A stretch of 64,000 nt of DNA from Methylobacterium sp. 10 (lineage in GTDB: Bacteria > Pseudomonadota > Alphaproteobacteria > Rhizobiales > Beijerinckiaceae). Shown piece by piece: positions 53,057-62,209 of this stretch (positions are counted from its first letter, which is position 1; the number at the start of each line of letters is the position of its first letter). A model generated the notes under the pieces. That model saw only the letters and a list, made by a program, of their open reading frames with translations. It did no database searches and was not told the origin of the DNA. The stretch covers positions 808,501 to 872,500 of the forward strand of contig NZ_KI912577.1 in NCBI RefSeq assembly GCF_000519085.1. Direction: 5' to 3'. A program made the translations under genes and the position numbers.

Positions 53057-55015
53057 GTGCCGCTGGCCCATGAAATAAAGTCCGTTCGTATCCAGAATTT
53101 GCGGTCGCTAAGAGACCAAACTATTGAGATGAGCGAATACACCTGCTTGGCCGGAGCCAATGGCGCGGGCAAATCAACCATCCTCTGTGCCCTGAATATA
53201 TTCTTCAGAGAGACAGAGAACGGTGCAACAAGTCTAAGCCATCTCGACGCAGAGGACTTTTATCAGAAGGATACCTTTCAGCCCATAGAGATCACGGTAA
53301 CCTTCGAAGACCTCAACGAAGCAGCTCAGACTGACTTCAGGGATTACTATAGGCAAGGGCAGTTGGTTATCACGGCTCGCGCCAGCTACGACACGGCGGC
53401 GGGCCATGCGGTCGTGGTCCAGTACGGCAACCGGCTGGGTATGGAGCCCTTTGCGCCGTACTTCGAGCGGGCCTCAGACGGCGCCAAAGCGTCGGAACTG
53501 AAAGAGATTTTCCTGCGCCTTCGAAGCGACCACGATGGTGTGAAGACCGCAAGTTCGATGGTGGATATGGCCGCCGCTCTACGCGAGTTCGAGACCAGCC
53601 ATCCTGAGCTATGCGCCCTTCTACCGAGTGAGGATCAATTCTACGGGGTGAGCCAAGCGGTAGGCCGGCTCAGAGCCTATGTGCAGTGGGTCTACATCCC
53701 GGCCGTCAAAGATGCGGCTGATGAGCAAGCCGAAGCGAAGAACACAGCATTCAGTCGGCTTCTAAGCCGAACGGTGCGGGCTCGCGTCAACTTTTCGGAG
53801 AAGATGAAGGGCCTTCGGGACGCTGCCGAAGCGCAGTACCGCGAGATGTTCGCCGCCGAACAAGGCGCCCTTGATTAGATATCGGCATCCCTACAACGGC
53901 GTTTGGCCGAGTGGTCTCACCCGGAGGCAACGGCGAAACTGCTTTGGCATCAAGACGCTAAGACCTCCGTCCGGCTTGAGGAACCGTCTGCGAGACTGCT
54001 TGCCGGAGATGGCGAATTCGAAGGCCAGATATCGCGCTTCGGGCACGGCCTGCAGCGCTCCTACATTATGGCGCTGCTGCAAGGCTTGGCGTCTAACGAC
54101 GATGAACAGGGTCCGAAGCTGATCCTCGGGTGCGAGGAGCCAGAGCTGTACCAGCACCCGTCGCAAGCTAGGCACCTGGCTTCGGTTCTGCAAAAGCTCA
54201 GCGATACTAACTCACAGGTCATCATCACCACGCACAGCCCATTCTTTATCGAGGGCCGGGGGTTCGATAGCGTGCGTCCTGTTCGCAAGGATAGGGCTCA
54301 ACGCATGTCGCGGGTGAGCAGCGCTAGACTTGAGGATGTAAGCCGACGCCTGGCGGAAGTTACCGGAGAGCCATTGCTGGCGAGGGATGGTGTTCTCGCA
54401 AAGCTGCACCAGGTCATGCCGCCGATGCTCAATGAGATGTTCTTTGCGCCACGCATCGTTCTTGTCGAGGGCTTAGAGGACGTTGCCTACATCAATGCCT
54501 GGATGGTGCTGACAGGCCGCTGGGCGACCATGAGAAAGCACAGCTGCCACTTGGTGCCCGTGAACGGAAAGAGCGAGATCATTCAGCCCCTTATTGTGGC
54601 CGATGCACTGGGCATTGCGGCTTTCGTCGTCTTCGATGGTGACGGAGATAAGCTCACCCACGCCAATGCAGACACGGCCCGGTCTAGGCGAACCGCGCAT
54701 GAGCGAGATAATCAGGCGCTTCTAAACCTGCTAGGCGCGGCAGGCTGGGACCCTTTCCCGTCCAACACCCATTGGCACGACCGGTTCGTGATGTGGCCCA
54801 CGGACCTAGCGAAGGTCACAGAGACAGAGGTGGGTGCGCAACGGTGGTCTCAATCCGCAGAGGCCGCGAGCCGCATGTACGGCAACGCTGGTGGTCTGAA
54901 GAAGAATTCCTTGCACGTAGCGGCGCGGCTCGACGCGCTTCTTAAAGACCGGTGCCAGCCGGCCTGCTTGGAACGGATGTGCGACTCGATCTTGGCGTTC
55001 TGCACAGCTCATTAG
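53057..55015 (+). pseudogene. OLD-family ATP-dependent nuclease gene with in-frame amber stop
   Basis: One frame of 653 codons with a single TAG at 53876-53878; both sides read as one OLD-family protein. N-terminal ATPase: IKSVRIQNLRSLRDQTIEMS, Walker A GANGAGKST. After the stop: FGHGLQRSYIMALLQGLA (signature region), LILGCEEPELYQHP (Walker B), VIITTHSPFF (H-loop). The C-terminal Toprim nuclease has IVLVEGLEDVAYI and FVVFDGDGD. OLD nucleases are often phage-defence genes. Joined by Glu (GAG) at the stop, the text reads LDEISASLQRRLAEW, the expected helix. The start at GTG 53057 lacks a clear ribosome binding site. As it stands, two half-proteins would be made at best. Confidence 0.8.
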
Positions 55016-55257
55016 GCCGTCTCGGAGCCATCGTGCTCGTCCAGACCGCCCCGCACATACCCTCGGGAGATAAGACGGCTGAGGCCCCGGGTCCGCATGT
55101 CGGCGGCCATGAGGTCGGCCATTGCATCGGTGATAGCGAAGCGAAGAGCCTGGGATGCATCGCCCTCGGTGGTTCTGAGGTACGCCTGTGCGATGGCCTC
55201 TACGGGGCAGCCTTGGGCTGATGGTGGTCGTGGCCGTGTGCTGTCTCTCGGTGCCAC
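55012..55257 (-). CDS. Hypothetical protein, 81 aa
   Basis: MAPRDSTRPRPPSAQGCPVE and ASQALRFAITDAMADLMAAD, ending GYVRGGLDEHDGSETA. A helical centre with flexible ends. No family is recognised. It overlaps the 3' end of the OLD gene by 4 bp. An ATG at 55160 would give a shorter version. Confidence 0.4.
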   Translation of the reverse strand: MAPRDSTRPRPPSAQGCPVEAIAQAYLRTTEGDASQALRFAITDAMADLMAADMRTRGLSRLISRGYVRGGLDEHDGSETA

Positions 55258-55325
55258 TCTGTGCCTTCCCCTTCCGACTCACTATGAGAACAGAAAGTGA
55301 ACACGCCACGGCCAGAGGGTTTCAG

Positions 55326-55568
55326 TCAAGGTGCGCCAACGGCCTCGATGTCGAGCGAGAGGTGGGCACGGAAGACCACCCTCCGAGCATCGTCTCGCAC
55401 CACTCCGAGGTAGTCGTGGCGGTCGTTGGCCGGGTCGAACCCTTCGGCCACTCTCCGCATGATCTGCACAAGCCTTGCCCGTGCGGCGTCGGGGTCTGGG
55501 AGATCGAAGCCAACCGTATCTCTGACGTGCGTGGCTCCGTCGTGGATGTCGATGAAGTACCGTGGCAT
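55326..55568 (-). CDS. DUF6894-like protein
   Basis: An 80-residue protein, MPRYFIDIHDGATHVRDTVG with DLPDPDAARARLVQIMRRVA and DDARRVVFRAHLSLDIE. The MPRYxF.. DG....D..G..L.D...AR pattern is that of DUF6894 proteins, frequent in methylobacteria and rhizobia. Start 55568 gives the family N-terminus. The function is unknown. Confidence 0.75.
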   Translation of the reverse strand: MPRYFIDIHDGATHVRDTVGFDLPDPDAARARLVQIMRRVAEGFDPANDRHDYLGVVRDDARRVVFRAHLSLDIEAVGAP

Positions 55569-55739
55569 TGCCCGTGGCCTTTGAAGGGGCTCCCCGGAGC
55601 GGTTTGTACTCCCTAGGTGGCTGCCTTCGCATGATCCCTGTAGCCGCATGTCGCGGGATGCGCTTAGGTGATGCTATCAGGCCGCTGCCCAGGCCCAGGG
55701 GCCACTTGGTCCGGCCTCCTGTCGCACTACGTTGCAGCG

Positions 55740-55904
55740 ATGACTCAGCCGCCAGACGACAACCTCGACCATCGCGCCCTCGGCTACTACGCTCCGGGAA
55801 AGGGGCTGAGGCGCGAGGATTGCCCCTATGCGGAGGGCACGGAGCCGCATGCTCAATGGACCGCCGGGTATGACGAGGCGGTGCGGGAACGGAAAGAGGA
55901 GTAG
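55740..55904 (+). CDS. Ribosome modulation factor-like small protein
   Basis: A 54-residue protein: GYYAPGKGLRREDCPYAEGT and QWTAGYDEAVRERKEE. The pattern G-Y-x-A-x3-G-x5-CPY...W-x-x-GY-x-EA is shared with Rmf/CrpP-type proteins, some of which bind ribosomes in stationary phase. The start at 55740 is likely but the ribosome binding site is weak. Confidence 0.55.
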   Translation: MTQPPDDNLDHRALGYYAPGKGLRREDCPYAEGTEPHAQWTAGYDEAVRERKEE

Positions 55905-55967
55905 TCCACCTATCAGGCCTACTCCCCTGGGATCACCGTGAGCACACGGGCAGTGAACCAAAAACGC

Positions 55968-56144
55968 TCAATGCTCTGTGCCGGGCATGTTGGGTCTCGG
56001 TGGGCCACCGTGATCTTTCACGAAGTTGGAGCGCTCCGGGTCGCCCTTCAGGTCTGCGAGCTGCTTGCGTGCGCCGAGGGCGAGGAAAAGGATACCTCCG
56101 AGCGTTCCTAGCGCCAGGAACAGAAGCGGGTAGCCGGCACTCAT
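55968..56144 (-). CDS. Single-pass membrane protein, 58 aa
   Basis: Reading MSAGYPLLFLALGTLGGILF then LALGARKQLADLKGDPERSN and FVKDHGGPPRPNMPGTEH. One N-terminal transmembrane helix (residues 5-24), then a short charged cytoplasmic tail. A GGAG site lies 8 nt before the ATG. The family is not recognised. Confidence 0.55.
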   Translation of the reverse strand: MSAGYPLLFLALGTLGGILFLALGARKQLADLKGDPERSNFVKDHGGPPRPNMPGTEH

Positions 56145-56239
56145 CGATCATGCTCCGGTTGGCCCCGTCTGGATGAGGGGCAATCGTGAACAATGCTGCC
56201 TGGCCAGCAAGGGTTGCGCAGTAAAATGCTAGCCAGCCC

Positions 56240-56725
56240 TCACGCTCCCTTCGCACTCAGTGCTCGATGCACCGACCCCTTGCCGATCCCGAGCTTCAAG
56301 GCGATGACAGCCATGCTCAGCCCCTTCGCCGCGAGTGCCTTCACCTCCTCCGCCTTGGCCCGTGCGGTGGGCTTGCGGCCCTTGTAGGCACCCTCCGCCT
56401 TCGCCTTGGCGATGCCCTCCCGCTGCCTCTCCAGCATCATCTCCCGCTCGAACTGAGCCACGCCTCCCAGGACGTTGAGCATGAGCTTACCGATGGGCGT
56501 GGCAGTATCCACCCCGAGGTTCACAATGCGCAACGCGACGCCCTTGTCCTCAAGCATGGCGATGATGTTGCCGAGATGGGTGACAGAGCGGGCGAGCCTG
56601 TCGAGCTTGGTGACCAATAGTGTGTCGCCGCAGCGGGCGAACTCAAAGGCGGCATTGAGAACCTTGCGCGGGGCGACCAAAGAGACTTGCTCCTGGAAGA
56701 CCTTCTCGCACCCGATGTGGTCCAA
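56240..56725 (-). pseudogene. Serine recombinase, N-terminally truncated
   Basis: A 161-residue frame (TTG start) that keeps DTLLVTKLDRLARSVTHLGN, QFEREMMLERQREGIAKAKA, GAYKGRKPTARAKAEEVKAL and the C-terminal helix-turn-helix, but lacks the first 25-30 residues with the catalytic serine (YxRVST). The upstream frame (WWTSVYLDHIGCE) does not supply it. Without the serine it cannot cut DNA, though it might still bind. The intact relative is at 49087. Confidence 0.7.
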
Positions 56726-56814
56726 ATAGACGCTCGTCCACCAGAGGCCGCTTAAGCCACGCGGGATCGCCAGAAACCAGCGCCCCGCCCAATCCGGCCC
56801 TGCATGGGTCTCAG

Positions 56815-57711
56815 CTACCGTCGCCCCGAGTGGAATCGGTAGCGCCAGCCCTCCTCTAGCTTGCGCTCCTCTGTGCTTTCCTCTGGGACAGGTTCCAGAC
56901 GCAGCAGGATCATCGCGAAGCCGTTCTGCTGGAGATACACCTGCTCGTAGAGGGCCGGCGCGCGGAGGTCGCGCTTCACATCAATCCAAAGATCGGGACT
57001 GCACGCGGCGATGTCGCCCGCGATGTTCGGCCGATGCGAACTGCTTTGATAGCGCGAGCGTGTCGGGACCGGGCTGCCAACCCCGCAGATGATGGTTGGA
57101 AAGGAGAGGCTGCGGTAGCACCGCTGCACCCGGCCATTGCCCGCCACGATGATGGCGATCCGCTCGGGGTGGTACTGAACGTAGGCCCGAGCCGCCGTCT
57201 CCTTACCGACCGCGAAGTCGCGTGCGAGCGTAAGAACGTGCTGCAGATCGGGCTCGCGAAAGGCAGTCATGGCCCCTCGCAGCAGATGTGGGGGCATCAG
57301 CACGAGAGCGGCGAAGCGGTTGGCCTCGACCTCCCTGCGCTGCCGCTGGTCGCCCTCCTTCGCTTGCACGCGCAGTAGGTCAGAACTCTTGCACAGGAAC
57401 CGGCCGGGCTGATCTGGGACGTGGTGCGCCATCAGGAAGTGGCCGAGTTCATGCGCGATGGTGAAGCGGCGACGCGGTTCGCCCCCGCGCTTCGCGAAGA
57501 TGGTTCCTTCGGACCGTTTGGCATCGGTGACGAGGCCGCCCTCGAACTCGTCAGTGTCGAAGTCCTCAGTTTTTACGATACCGAGGCTCACGCATAGCTC
57601 TTGGATCGGCACGGGCACCGAAAGGTTTGGCTCGGCCTTTAGGATGCGTTTGACAAGCGCCTCCGGCGAGCCAGCGTCCGCCAGATCCTTCCTGCTAATG
57701 GGCATTCGCAA
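56815..57711 (-). CDS. ImmA/IrrE-family metallopeptidase
   Basis: A 298-residue protein. The zinc-binding motif is RFTIAHELGHFLMAHH (HELGH), with the third ligand glutamate likely in EVEANRFAALVLMP. Residues 1-200 form the ImmA/IrrE domain; the last 100 (PDLWIDVKRDLRAPALYEQV, QQNGFAMILLRLEP) are an extra domain. ImmA-type proteases cleave phage-type repressors and can switch an element to excision. No repressor gene is adjacent. Start 57711 or 57705. Confidence 0.8.
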   Translation of the reverse strand: MRMPISRKDLADAGSPEALVKRILKAEPNLSVPVPIQELCVSLGIVKTEDFDTDEFEGGLVTDAKRSEGTIFAKRGGEPRRRFTIAHELGHFLMAHHVPDQPGRFLCKSSDLLRVQAKEGDQRQRREVEANRFAALVLMPPHLLRGAMTAFREPDLQHVLTLARDFAVGKETAARAYVQYHPERIAIIVAGNGRVQRCYRSLSFPTIICGVGSPVPTRSRYQSSSHRPNIAGDIAACSPDLWIDVKRDLRAPALYEQVYLQQNGFAMILLRLEPVPEESTEERKLEEGWRYRFHSGRR

Positions 57712-57780
57712 AGCCCCTTCCTATCGTCGAGCCGATCCATCAGGCTGCTACGCACTCGCGGTATCAAGCGTCGGCACTCA

Positions 57781-58347
57781 TCATGCTGTCCGAGTATCAT
57801 TCTGCCGTTGAAGCTCTTCTGGGACAGCGTGAGCATGGTTTTGGCGGGCTATGAGTTCGGCGACACCTACGGGTCGGTAGCCCCAGGCATCAACGCCAAC
57901 ATCGCATGAGAAGCGGGTGTCAGGCAGCGATCCATGCGTGTGGCCATAAAGGTGCCGCGTCCCGCGCCACAGGCCGGGCCAGGCTCGATGCGCATAGTGA
58001 GCAAGAAACAGCCGCCATTCCGCGCCAGCGGCATCGCTTACAGTGATCCGCGCACTCTCCTGCGGCGGCTTGCGCCACGGTAATTCGAGGATGCGATTGG
58101 TGTCGTGATTTCCTCGGATCAGCCGCTTTCGGCCTCTTAGGGCCTCAAAGATCTCCGCGCAGCGCGCCCGGCTCGCATCAGCTGCAAAATCGCCGAGATG
58201 CCAGACTTCGTCATCAGCACCGACGACGTCGTTCCAACCCTGGATCAGAGCCGCGTCGTGTTCCTCGAGTGAGCCGAAAACCGCTCCTCGCTGACGCAGA
58301 ATGTGAGCGTCCCCAAAATGTGTATCTGAGGTGAAGAAGGTAGCCAT
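57781..58347 (-). CDS. Metallophosphoesterase (calcineurin-like)
   Basis: A 188-residue enzyme with the classical motifs: FFTSDTHFGD (D-x-H), VWHLGDFA (GD), RLIRGNHDTNRI (GNHD) and LYGHTHGSLP (GHTH). This is the short form of the family, active on phosphodiesters or nucleotides with two metal ions. It lies at the right end of the island, 241 bp from tRNA-Lys. Confidence 0.85.
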   Translation of the reverse strand: MATFFTSDTHFGDAHILRQRGAVFGSLEEHDAALIQGWNDVVGADDEVWHLGDFAADASRARCAEIFEALRGRKRLIRGNHDTNRILELPWRKPPQESARITVSDAAGAEWRLFLAHYAHRAWPGLWRGTRHLYGHTHGSLPDTRFSCDVGVDAWGYRPVGVAELIARQNHAHAVPEELQRQNDTRTA

Positions 58348-58587
58348 GCAAATCCAACGGCGCCGCCTGCTTCATGAAGCGGCCTGCCATTCAAACTCAT
58401 CCGACTCAGCTAGGATCGACCCAACTCGAAAAAACTGGAGAGTGTTACGAACTCGCCGCCCTTAGGCGCTTCAGTCCGCTCAGAGCCAGCCTCGAAACAG
58501 GCGAGTACCTCTACAGCGAAGTGGTAGCTATATGGTCGCTAGGAAATTTAAGGCAGCTAGCAACCATCGACTAAGTCATTGAATATA

Positions 58588-58664
<77 letters not shown>

Positions 58665-58722
58665 ATTGCCTTGCGGCAGTCGCGGCAGCCACCAAACCCG
58701 CTGCGACGAGGGGGCTGATAGC

Positions 58723-58758
58723 AAAGGCCCCGGAGGCTGTCCACCCCCGGGGCCTTAT
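58723..58758 (-). terminator. Terminator of leuA
   Basis: AAAGGCCCCGG and CCGGGGCCTT are inverted around a 13-nt centre. In the leuA direction the hairpin is followed by CCTTTGC. It is 9 bp after the leuA stop and before the tRNA-Lys gene. Confidence 0.75.
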
Positions 58759-58766
58759 TTTCCTGG

Positions 58767-60341
58767 CTAAACCGATGCGGCGTGCTGGGCGTGCAGGCGC
58801 ACGGCCGTGGCCGAGAGCTTGTTCAGGGCGGAGAGATAGGCGCGGGCCGAGGCCACCAGCGTGTCGGGGTCGGCGCCCCGCGCCGTTACGCTGCGGTCGC
58901 CGGCCTTGAGGCGGACGGAGACCTCGGCCTGGGCGTCGGTGCCCTGCGTCACGGCGTCGACCTTGTAGAGTTCGAGCTGCGCCTCGTGCGGGACCAGGGC
59001 CTGGATCGCGTTGAACACGGCGTCCACCGGGCCGTTGCCATCGGCCTCCTCGGTGACGATGCGGTCGTCGATGGCGAGCTTCATCGTGGCGCGCTGTGGC
59101 CCGCGCGTACCGGCGATGACCGAGAGCGAGACGAGGCGGATTCGGTCATGCGCCGTGGCGAGGCCCTGGTCGACCAGGGCCTCGATATCCTCGTCGTAGA
59201 CGTGCTTCTTGCGGTCGGCCAGCGCCTTGAACCGGTCGAACACGTCCTGCAGCTGGTTGTCGGCGAGATGCAGGCCGAGCTCCTCCAGCTTAGAGCGGAA
59301 GGCGGCGCGGCCCGAATGCTTGCCCATCACCAGGGAGGTCTTGGCGACACCGACGGAAGCGGGCGTCATGATCTCGTAGGTCTCGGTATGCTTGAGCATC
59401 CCGTCCTGATGGATGCCGCTCTCGTGCGCGAAGGCATTCCGGCCGACGATGGCCTTGTTGTACTGCACGGGGAAGTTCGTCGCGTGGGAGACGAGCTTCG
59501 AGGCGCGGGTGAGCATCGTGGTCTCGATGCCGGTCTCGTAGGGCATCACGTCGCCGCGGGTGCGGATCGCCATGACGATCTCCTCCAGGGCCGCGTTGCC
59601 GGCGCGCTCGCCGATCCCGTTCACCGTGCACTCCACCTGCCGGGCGCCGCCTTCCACGCCGGCCAGGGAGTTGGCGATGGCCAGACCGAGATCGTCGTGG
59701 CAATGCACCGAGAAGATCGCCTTGTCGGAATTCGGCACCCGCTCGCGCACCTGGCGGAACATGCTGCGATATTCGTCCGGCGTGGCGTAGCCCACCGTAT
59801 CGGGCAGGTTGATCGTCGTCGCGCCGGCCCGGATCGCGGCCTCGACGCAGCGGCACAGATAGTCGATCGGCGTGCGCGTCGCGTCCATGGCCGACCATTC
59901 CACGTCCTCCACGAGGTCGCGGGCCTGGGCCACGGTCTTGAGGATGATCTCGACCACCTCGTCCTGGGACTTGCGCATCTGGTGGGCGAGGTGGATCGGC
60001 GAGGTCGAGACGAAGGTGTGGATGCGCCCCCGCCGGGCGAGGCGCACGGCCTCCCCGGCCCGCGCGATGTCGGCGGGGATGGCGCGGGCGAGGCCGGCGA
60101 TGGTGGCCCGCTTCGAGCGGCGGGCGATCTCGGAGACGGCCTCGAAATCACCGATCGAGGCGATGGGGAAGCCCGCCTCGATGATGTCGACGCCCATCGT
60201 GTCGAGGAGTTCGGCCACCGCCAGCTTCTCGTCGAGGGTCATGGTGGCGCCCGGGCATTGCTCGCCGTCGCGCAGGGTGGTGTCGAAGATGAGGACCCGG
60301 TCCTTCGGGGAGGCGTTGGGCTGGGCGGTGATGTCGGTCAT
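58767..60341 (-). CDS. leuA: 2-isopropylmalate synthase
   Basis: A 524-residue enzyme for the first step of leucine synthesis (acetyl-CoA + 2-oxoisovalerate). The TIM-barrel catalytic half has [33 protein letters not shown], the metal ligands in [16 protein letters not shown], and [31 protein letters not shown] follows. The C-terminal regulatory domain (residues 390-520), where leucine inhibits, is present. Start at 60341 (MTDITAQ). A leucine-rich leader peptide and hairpin lie upstream, so the gene is probably under attenuation by leucine supply. Length is usual for the family. Confidence 0.95.
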   Translation of the reverse strand: MTDITAQPNASPKDRVLIFDTTLRDGEQCPGATMTLDEKLAVAELLDTMGVDIIEAGFPIASIGDFEAVSEIARRSKRATIAGLARAIPADIARAGEAVRLARRGRIHTFVSTSPIHLAHQMRKSQDEVVEIILKTVAQARDLVEDVEWSAMDATRTPIDYLCRCVEAAIRAGATTINLPDTVGYATPDEYRSMFRQVRERVPNSDKAIFSVHCHDDLGLAIANSLAGVEGGARQVECTVNGIGERAGNAALEEIVMAIRTRGDVMPYETGIETTMLTRASKLVSHATNFPVQYNKAIVGRNAFAHESGIHQDGMLKHTETYEIMTPASVGVAKTSLVMGKHSGRAAFRSKLEELGLHLADNQLQDVFDRFKALADRKKHVYDEDIEALVDQGLATAHDRIRLVSLSVIAGTRGPQRATMKLAIDDRIVTEEADGNGPVDAVFNAIQALVPHEAQLELYKVDAVTQGTDAQAEVSVRLKAGDRSVTARGADPDTLVASARAYLSALNKLSATAVRLHAQHAASV

Positions 60342-60442
60342 GGCGTGTCGTCCTGTCGGAGGCGCGGTCGCTGAGGGACGCGGCGCCTTGATCCATCGAT
60401 CGGCTCGACGAGGCCCATCGGGAGCCCCGGTCGCGAAACGAT

Positions 60443-60485
60443 CCCCTGAGAGCCCAGGCGCACGCGCCCGGACGGCCCTCAGGGG
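60443..60485 (-). promoter_or_regulatory. Attenuator-type hairpin before leuA
   Basis: CCCCTGAG (60443-60450) and CTCAGGGG (60478-60485) form an 8-bp stem with a G+C-rich inner part (GGCGC/GCGCC). On the minus strand it includes the stop codon of the leader peptide, so ribosome position over the leucine codons would control folding. Confidence 0.5.
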
Positions 60486-60541
60486 CGGATAAGGAGGAGA
60501 AGGCCGGCGAGGAGCGCCCGGGGACGCGCATGACCGCGCAC
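60479..60541 (-). CDS. Leader peptide of leuA (LeuL-like)
   Basis: A 20-residue peptide starting at GTG: MRGHARPRALLAGLLLLIRP, six leucines in the last 12 residues. It ends inside the hairpin at 60443-60485, 137 bp before leuA. This layout is that of a transcription attenuator where stalling at Leu codons under leucine shortage allows leuA expression. The GTG start is the most reasonable; ATG is absent in the vicinity. The ribosome binding site is weak. Confidence 0.6.
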   Translation of the reverse strand: MRGHARPRALLAGLLLLIRP

Positions 60542-60836
60542 CGCCGTGAAGGCGATGTCGGCGGTTCCCTGCGTGGAGCCGGCGCTGGCCAAGGCTCGTC
60601 TCTCCCGAATGGCGTAGCGGGCGCGCGAATGATGCGACCGAGCGGCTTCGTACCCCTCGACGCACGCGTTGACAAGGATCGTCCGGCACGCGCCGTCGTC
60701 CATCAAATCTCCGTGGGCAGGATCCCGGCCATTGTCGCGTGCCGGTTCGCGACTAGCTTGACAATCGTCCGTTCAACGGCACGGCGCGCACCCCGTACCG
60801 CGCCGACATAACAATATCGGAAGGAAACACCCGTCC

Positions 60837-61322
60837 ATGTCGCGCACTTTCCTGCGTCGAATCGTGCTGCCCGGCCTCGTTCTGTTTGCCGGCACCGCCC
60901 CCGGCTATGCCATCGACCTCACCAAGACCATCGATATCGCGGCTCCCCCGGCCAAGGTCTGGTCGACGATCGGCGATTTCTGTGGCATCGGCAATTGGCA
61001 CCCGGCCATCGCCAAATGCGAGCCCTCGACCAAGGGCGGCACGATGCTGCGCACTCTCAGCCTCAAGGGCGGCGGCGCCATCGTCGAATCGCAGACGGCG
61101 CGCGACGACGCGGCGATGAGCTACACCTACGCCATCGTCGAGAGCCCGCTGCCGGTCTCCGACTATTCCTCCACCCTCGCGGTGACCCCGAAAGGCTCAG
61201 GATCGACGGTGACGTGGACGGGGACCTTCAAGGCCAAGGGCGTCCCGGACACGGTGGCGACCGATGCCATTACAGGGATCTACGAGTCCGGCCTCGCGGC
61301 CATCGCCGGGAAGGCCAAGTGA
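60837..61322 (+). CDS. Exported SRPBCC-family protein
   Basis: A 161-residue protein. Signal peptide MSRTFLRRIVLPGLVLFAGT, cleaved near GYA before IDLTKTIDI. The rest is a START/Bet v1-like helix-grip (SRPBCC) domain: AAPPAKVWSTIGDFCGIGNW, HPAIAKCEPS, and a C-terminal helix (VATDAITGIYESGLAAIAGK). It probably binds a hydrophobic ligand in the periplasm. A GGAAGGAAA site precedes the ATG. Confidence 0.75.
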   Translation: MSRTFLRRIVLPGLVLFAGTAPGYAIDLTKTIDIAAPPAKVWSTIGDFCGIGNWHPAIAKCEPSTKGGTMLRTLSLKGGGAIVESQTARDDAAMSYTYAIVESPLPVSDYSSTLAVTPKGSGSTVTWTGTFKAKGVPDTVATDAITGIYESGLAAIAGKAK

Positions 61323-61477
61323 GGCGCTCGCGCTCAAAGTGAGGCGCTGACACGGGCCCGGGATCGTCGCCGGAGACCCGATACCGGCGATTGACCGGCC
61401 CCTCGCGTGAAGGCAAGAACCCGGCGCGGCGTCCATGCCGTGCCGGCCGTCGCGCCGGAGCGTGAAGGAGAGCCCTC

Positions 61478-61858
61478 GTGACCAGGAACGTCGTGCCGCC
61501 GCAACGGGCCAGCCTGATGCTCGTCACCCGCCTCCTACTGGTCCCTTGCCTCGCCGCAGGGCTCGGAGCCTGCACCGGGTCCGGCCCTTCCCCGAAAACG
61601 GTCATGGCACCGACCGCCGCCCCGGTCGCTGCCGCCCCCGCCTCGGCCCCGTTGCCGGCAGGCTCCGGCTGCGGTCCGAGCATCGCCCGCACCCAGGCCG
61701 TGGTGGACAGCGACGTGGCGACCGGCAACCTGAACGCGCCGGTGGGCGCACGGTTCTCGGCCGACCTCGCGCACGCCTCCGAGGCCTGCAGCGCCGGGCG
61801 GGAGCGTGAGGCCATCGGCCTGCTCGCCGCCGCCAAATCGCGCTACGGCTACCCGTAG
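61478..61858 (+). CDS. Small lipoprotein
   Basis: A 126-residue protein with a lipobox at GLGAC (TRLLLVPCLAAGLGACTGSG), so the mature protein begins at that cysteine. Mature part: an Ala/Pro-rich linker (APTAAPVAAAPASAPLPAGS) and a helical end (ADLAHASEACSAGREREAIG) with two more cysteines. The start is GTG at 61478 after AAGGAG; ATG 61517 is an alternative. No family is recognised. Confidence 0.6.
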   Translation: MTRNVVPPQRASLMLVTRLLLVPCLAAGLGACTGSGPSPKTVMAPTAAPVAAAPASAPLPAGSGCGPSIARTQAVVDSDVATGNLNAPVGARFSADLAHASEACSAGREREAIGLLAAAKSRYGYP

Positions 61859-62209
61859 GCACGAGCGTTCGTTCAGGATCGCCGCATCCGACGAAGCAGG
61901 CCGTGCGTCACGGATCGACGTCGCGAGCGGTACCGAAGCACTCGAGCCCTTCACGAAAGTGTGAACGCGGCTCGTGGCGAATGGCGCCGGGACATGGGAC
62001 CGCAAAGAGCGCAGGCGAGATCCGGTTGTTCTGGTGAACCATTGCGGATGACTGCCGCACTCAGCCCGCTTCGTCGACGAACATTGTGGGCGTTCCTGTC
62101 GGTGACTGGAAAGCCACACCTGTCACATCCGTGCTGCGTTGCCATAAAAGGGCCGGGAAATCTCCTACTGTCGCGGGCGACGGAATTTCGGTGACAGGCC
62201 CCGCGACGC
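61859..62209. other. Intergenic region upstream of the capsule export genes
   Basis: About 350 bp with no gene. It should hold the promoter of the kpsE-like gene; the stretch around 62080-62200 is lower in G+C than its surroundings. No operator was identified. Confidence 0.35.

Noticed and set aside
50645..53878. Genetic-code recoding of TAG as a firm conclusion
   Set aside because: Many island genes end normally at TAG/TGA/TAA, three other genes are broken by frameshifts, and no suppressor tRNA was seen; simple decay is more likely.
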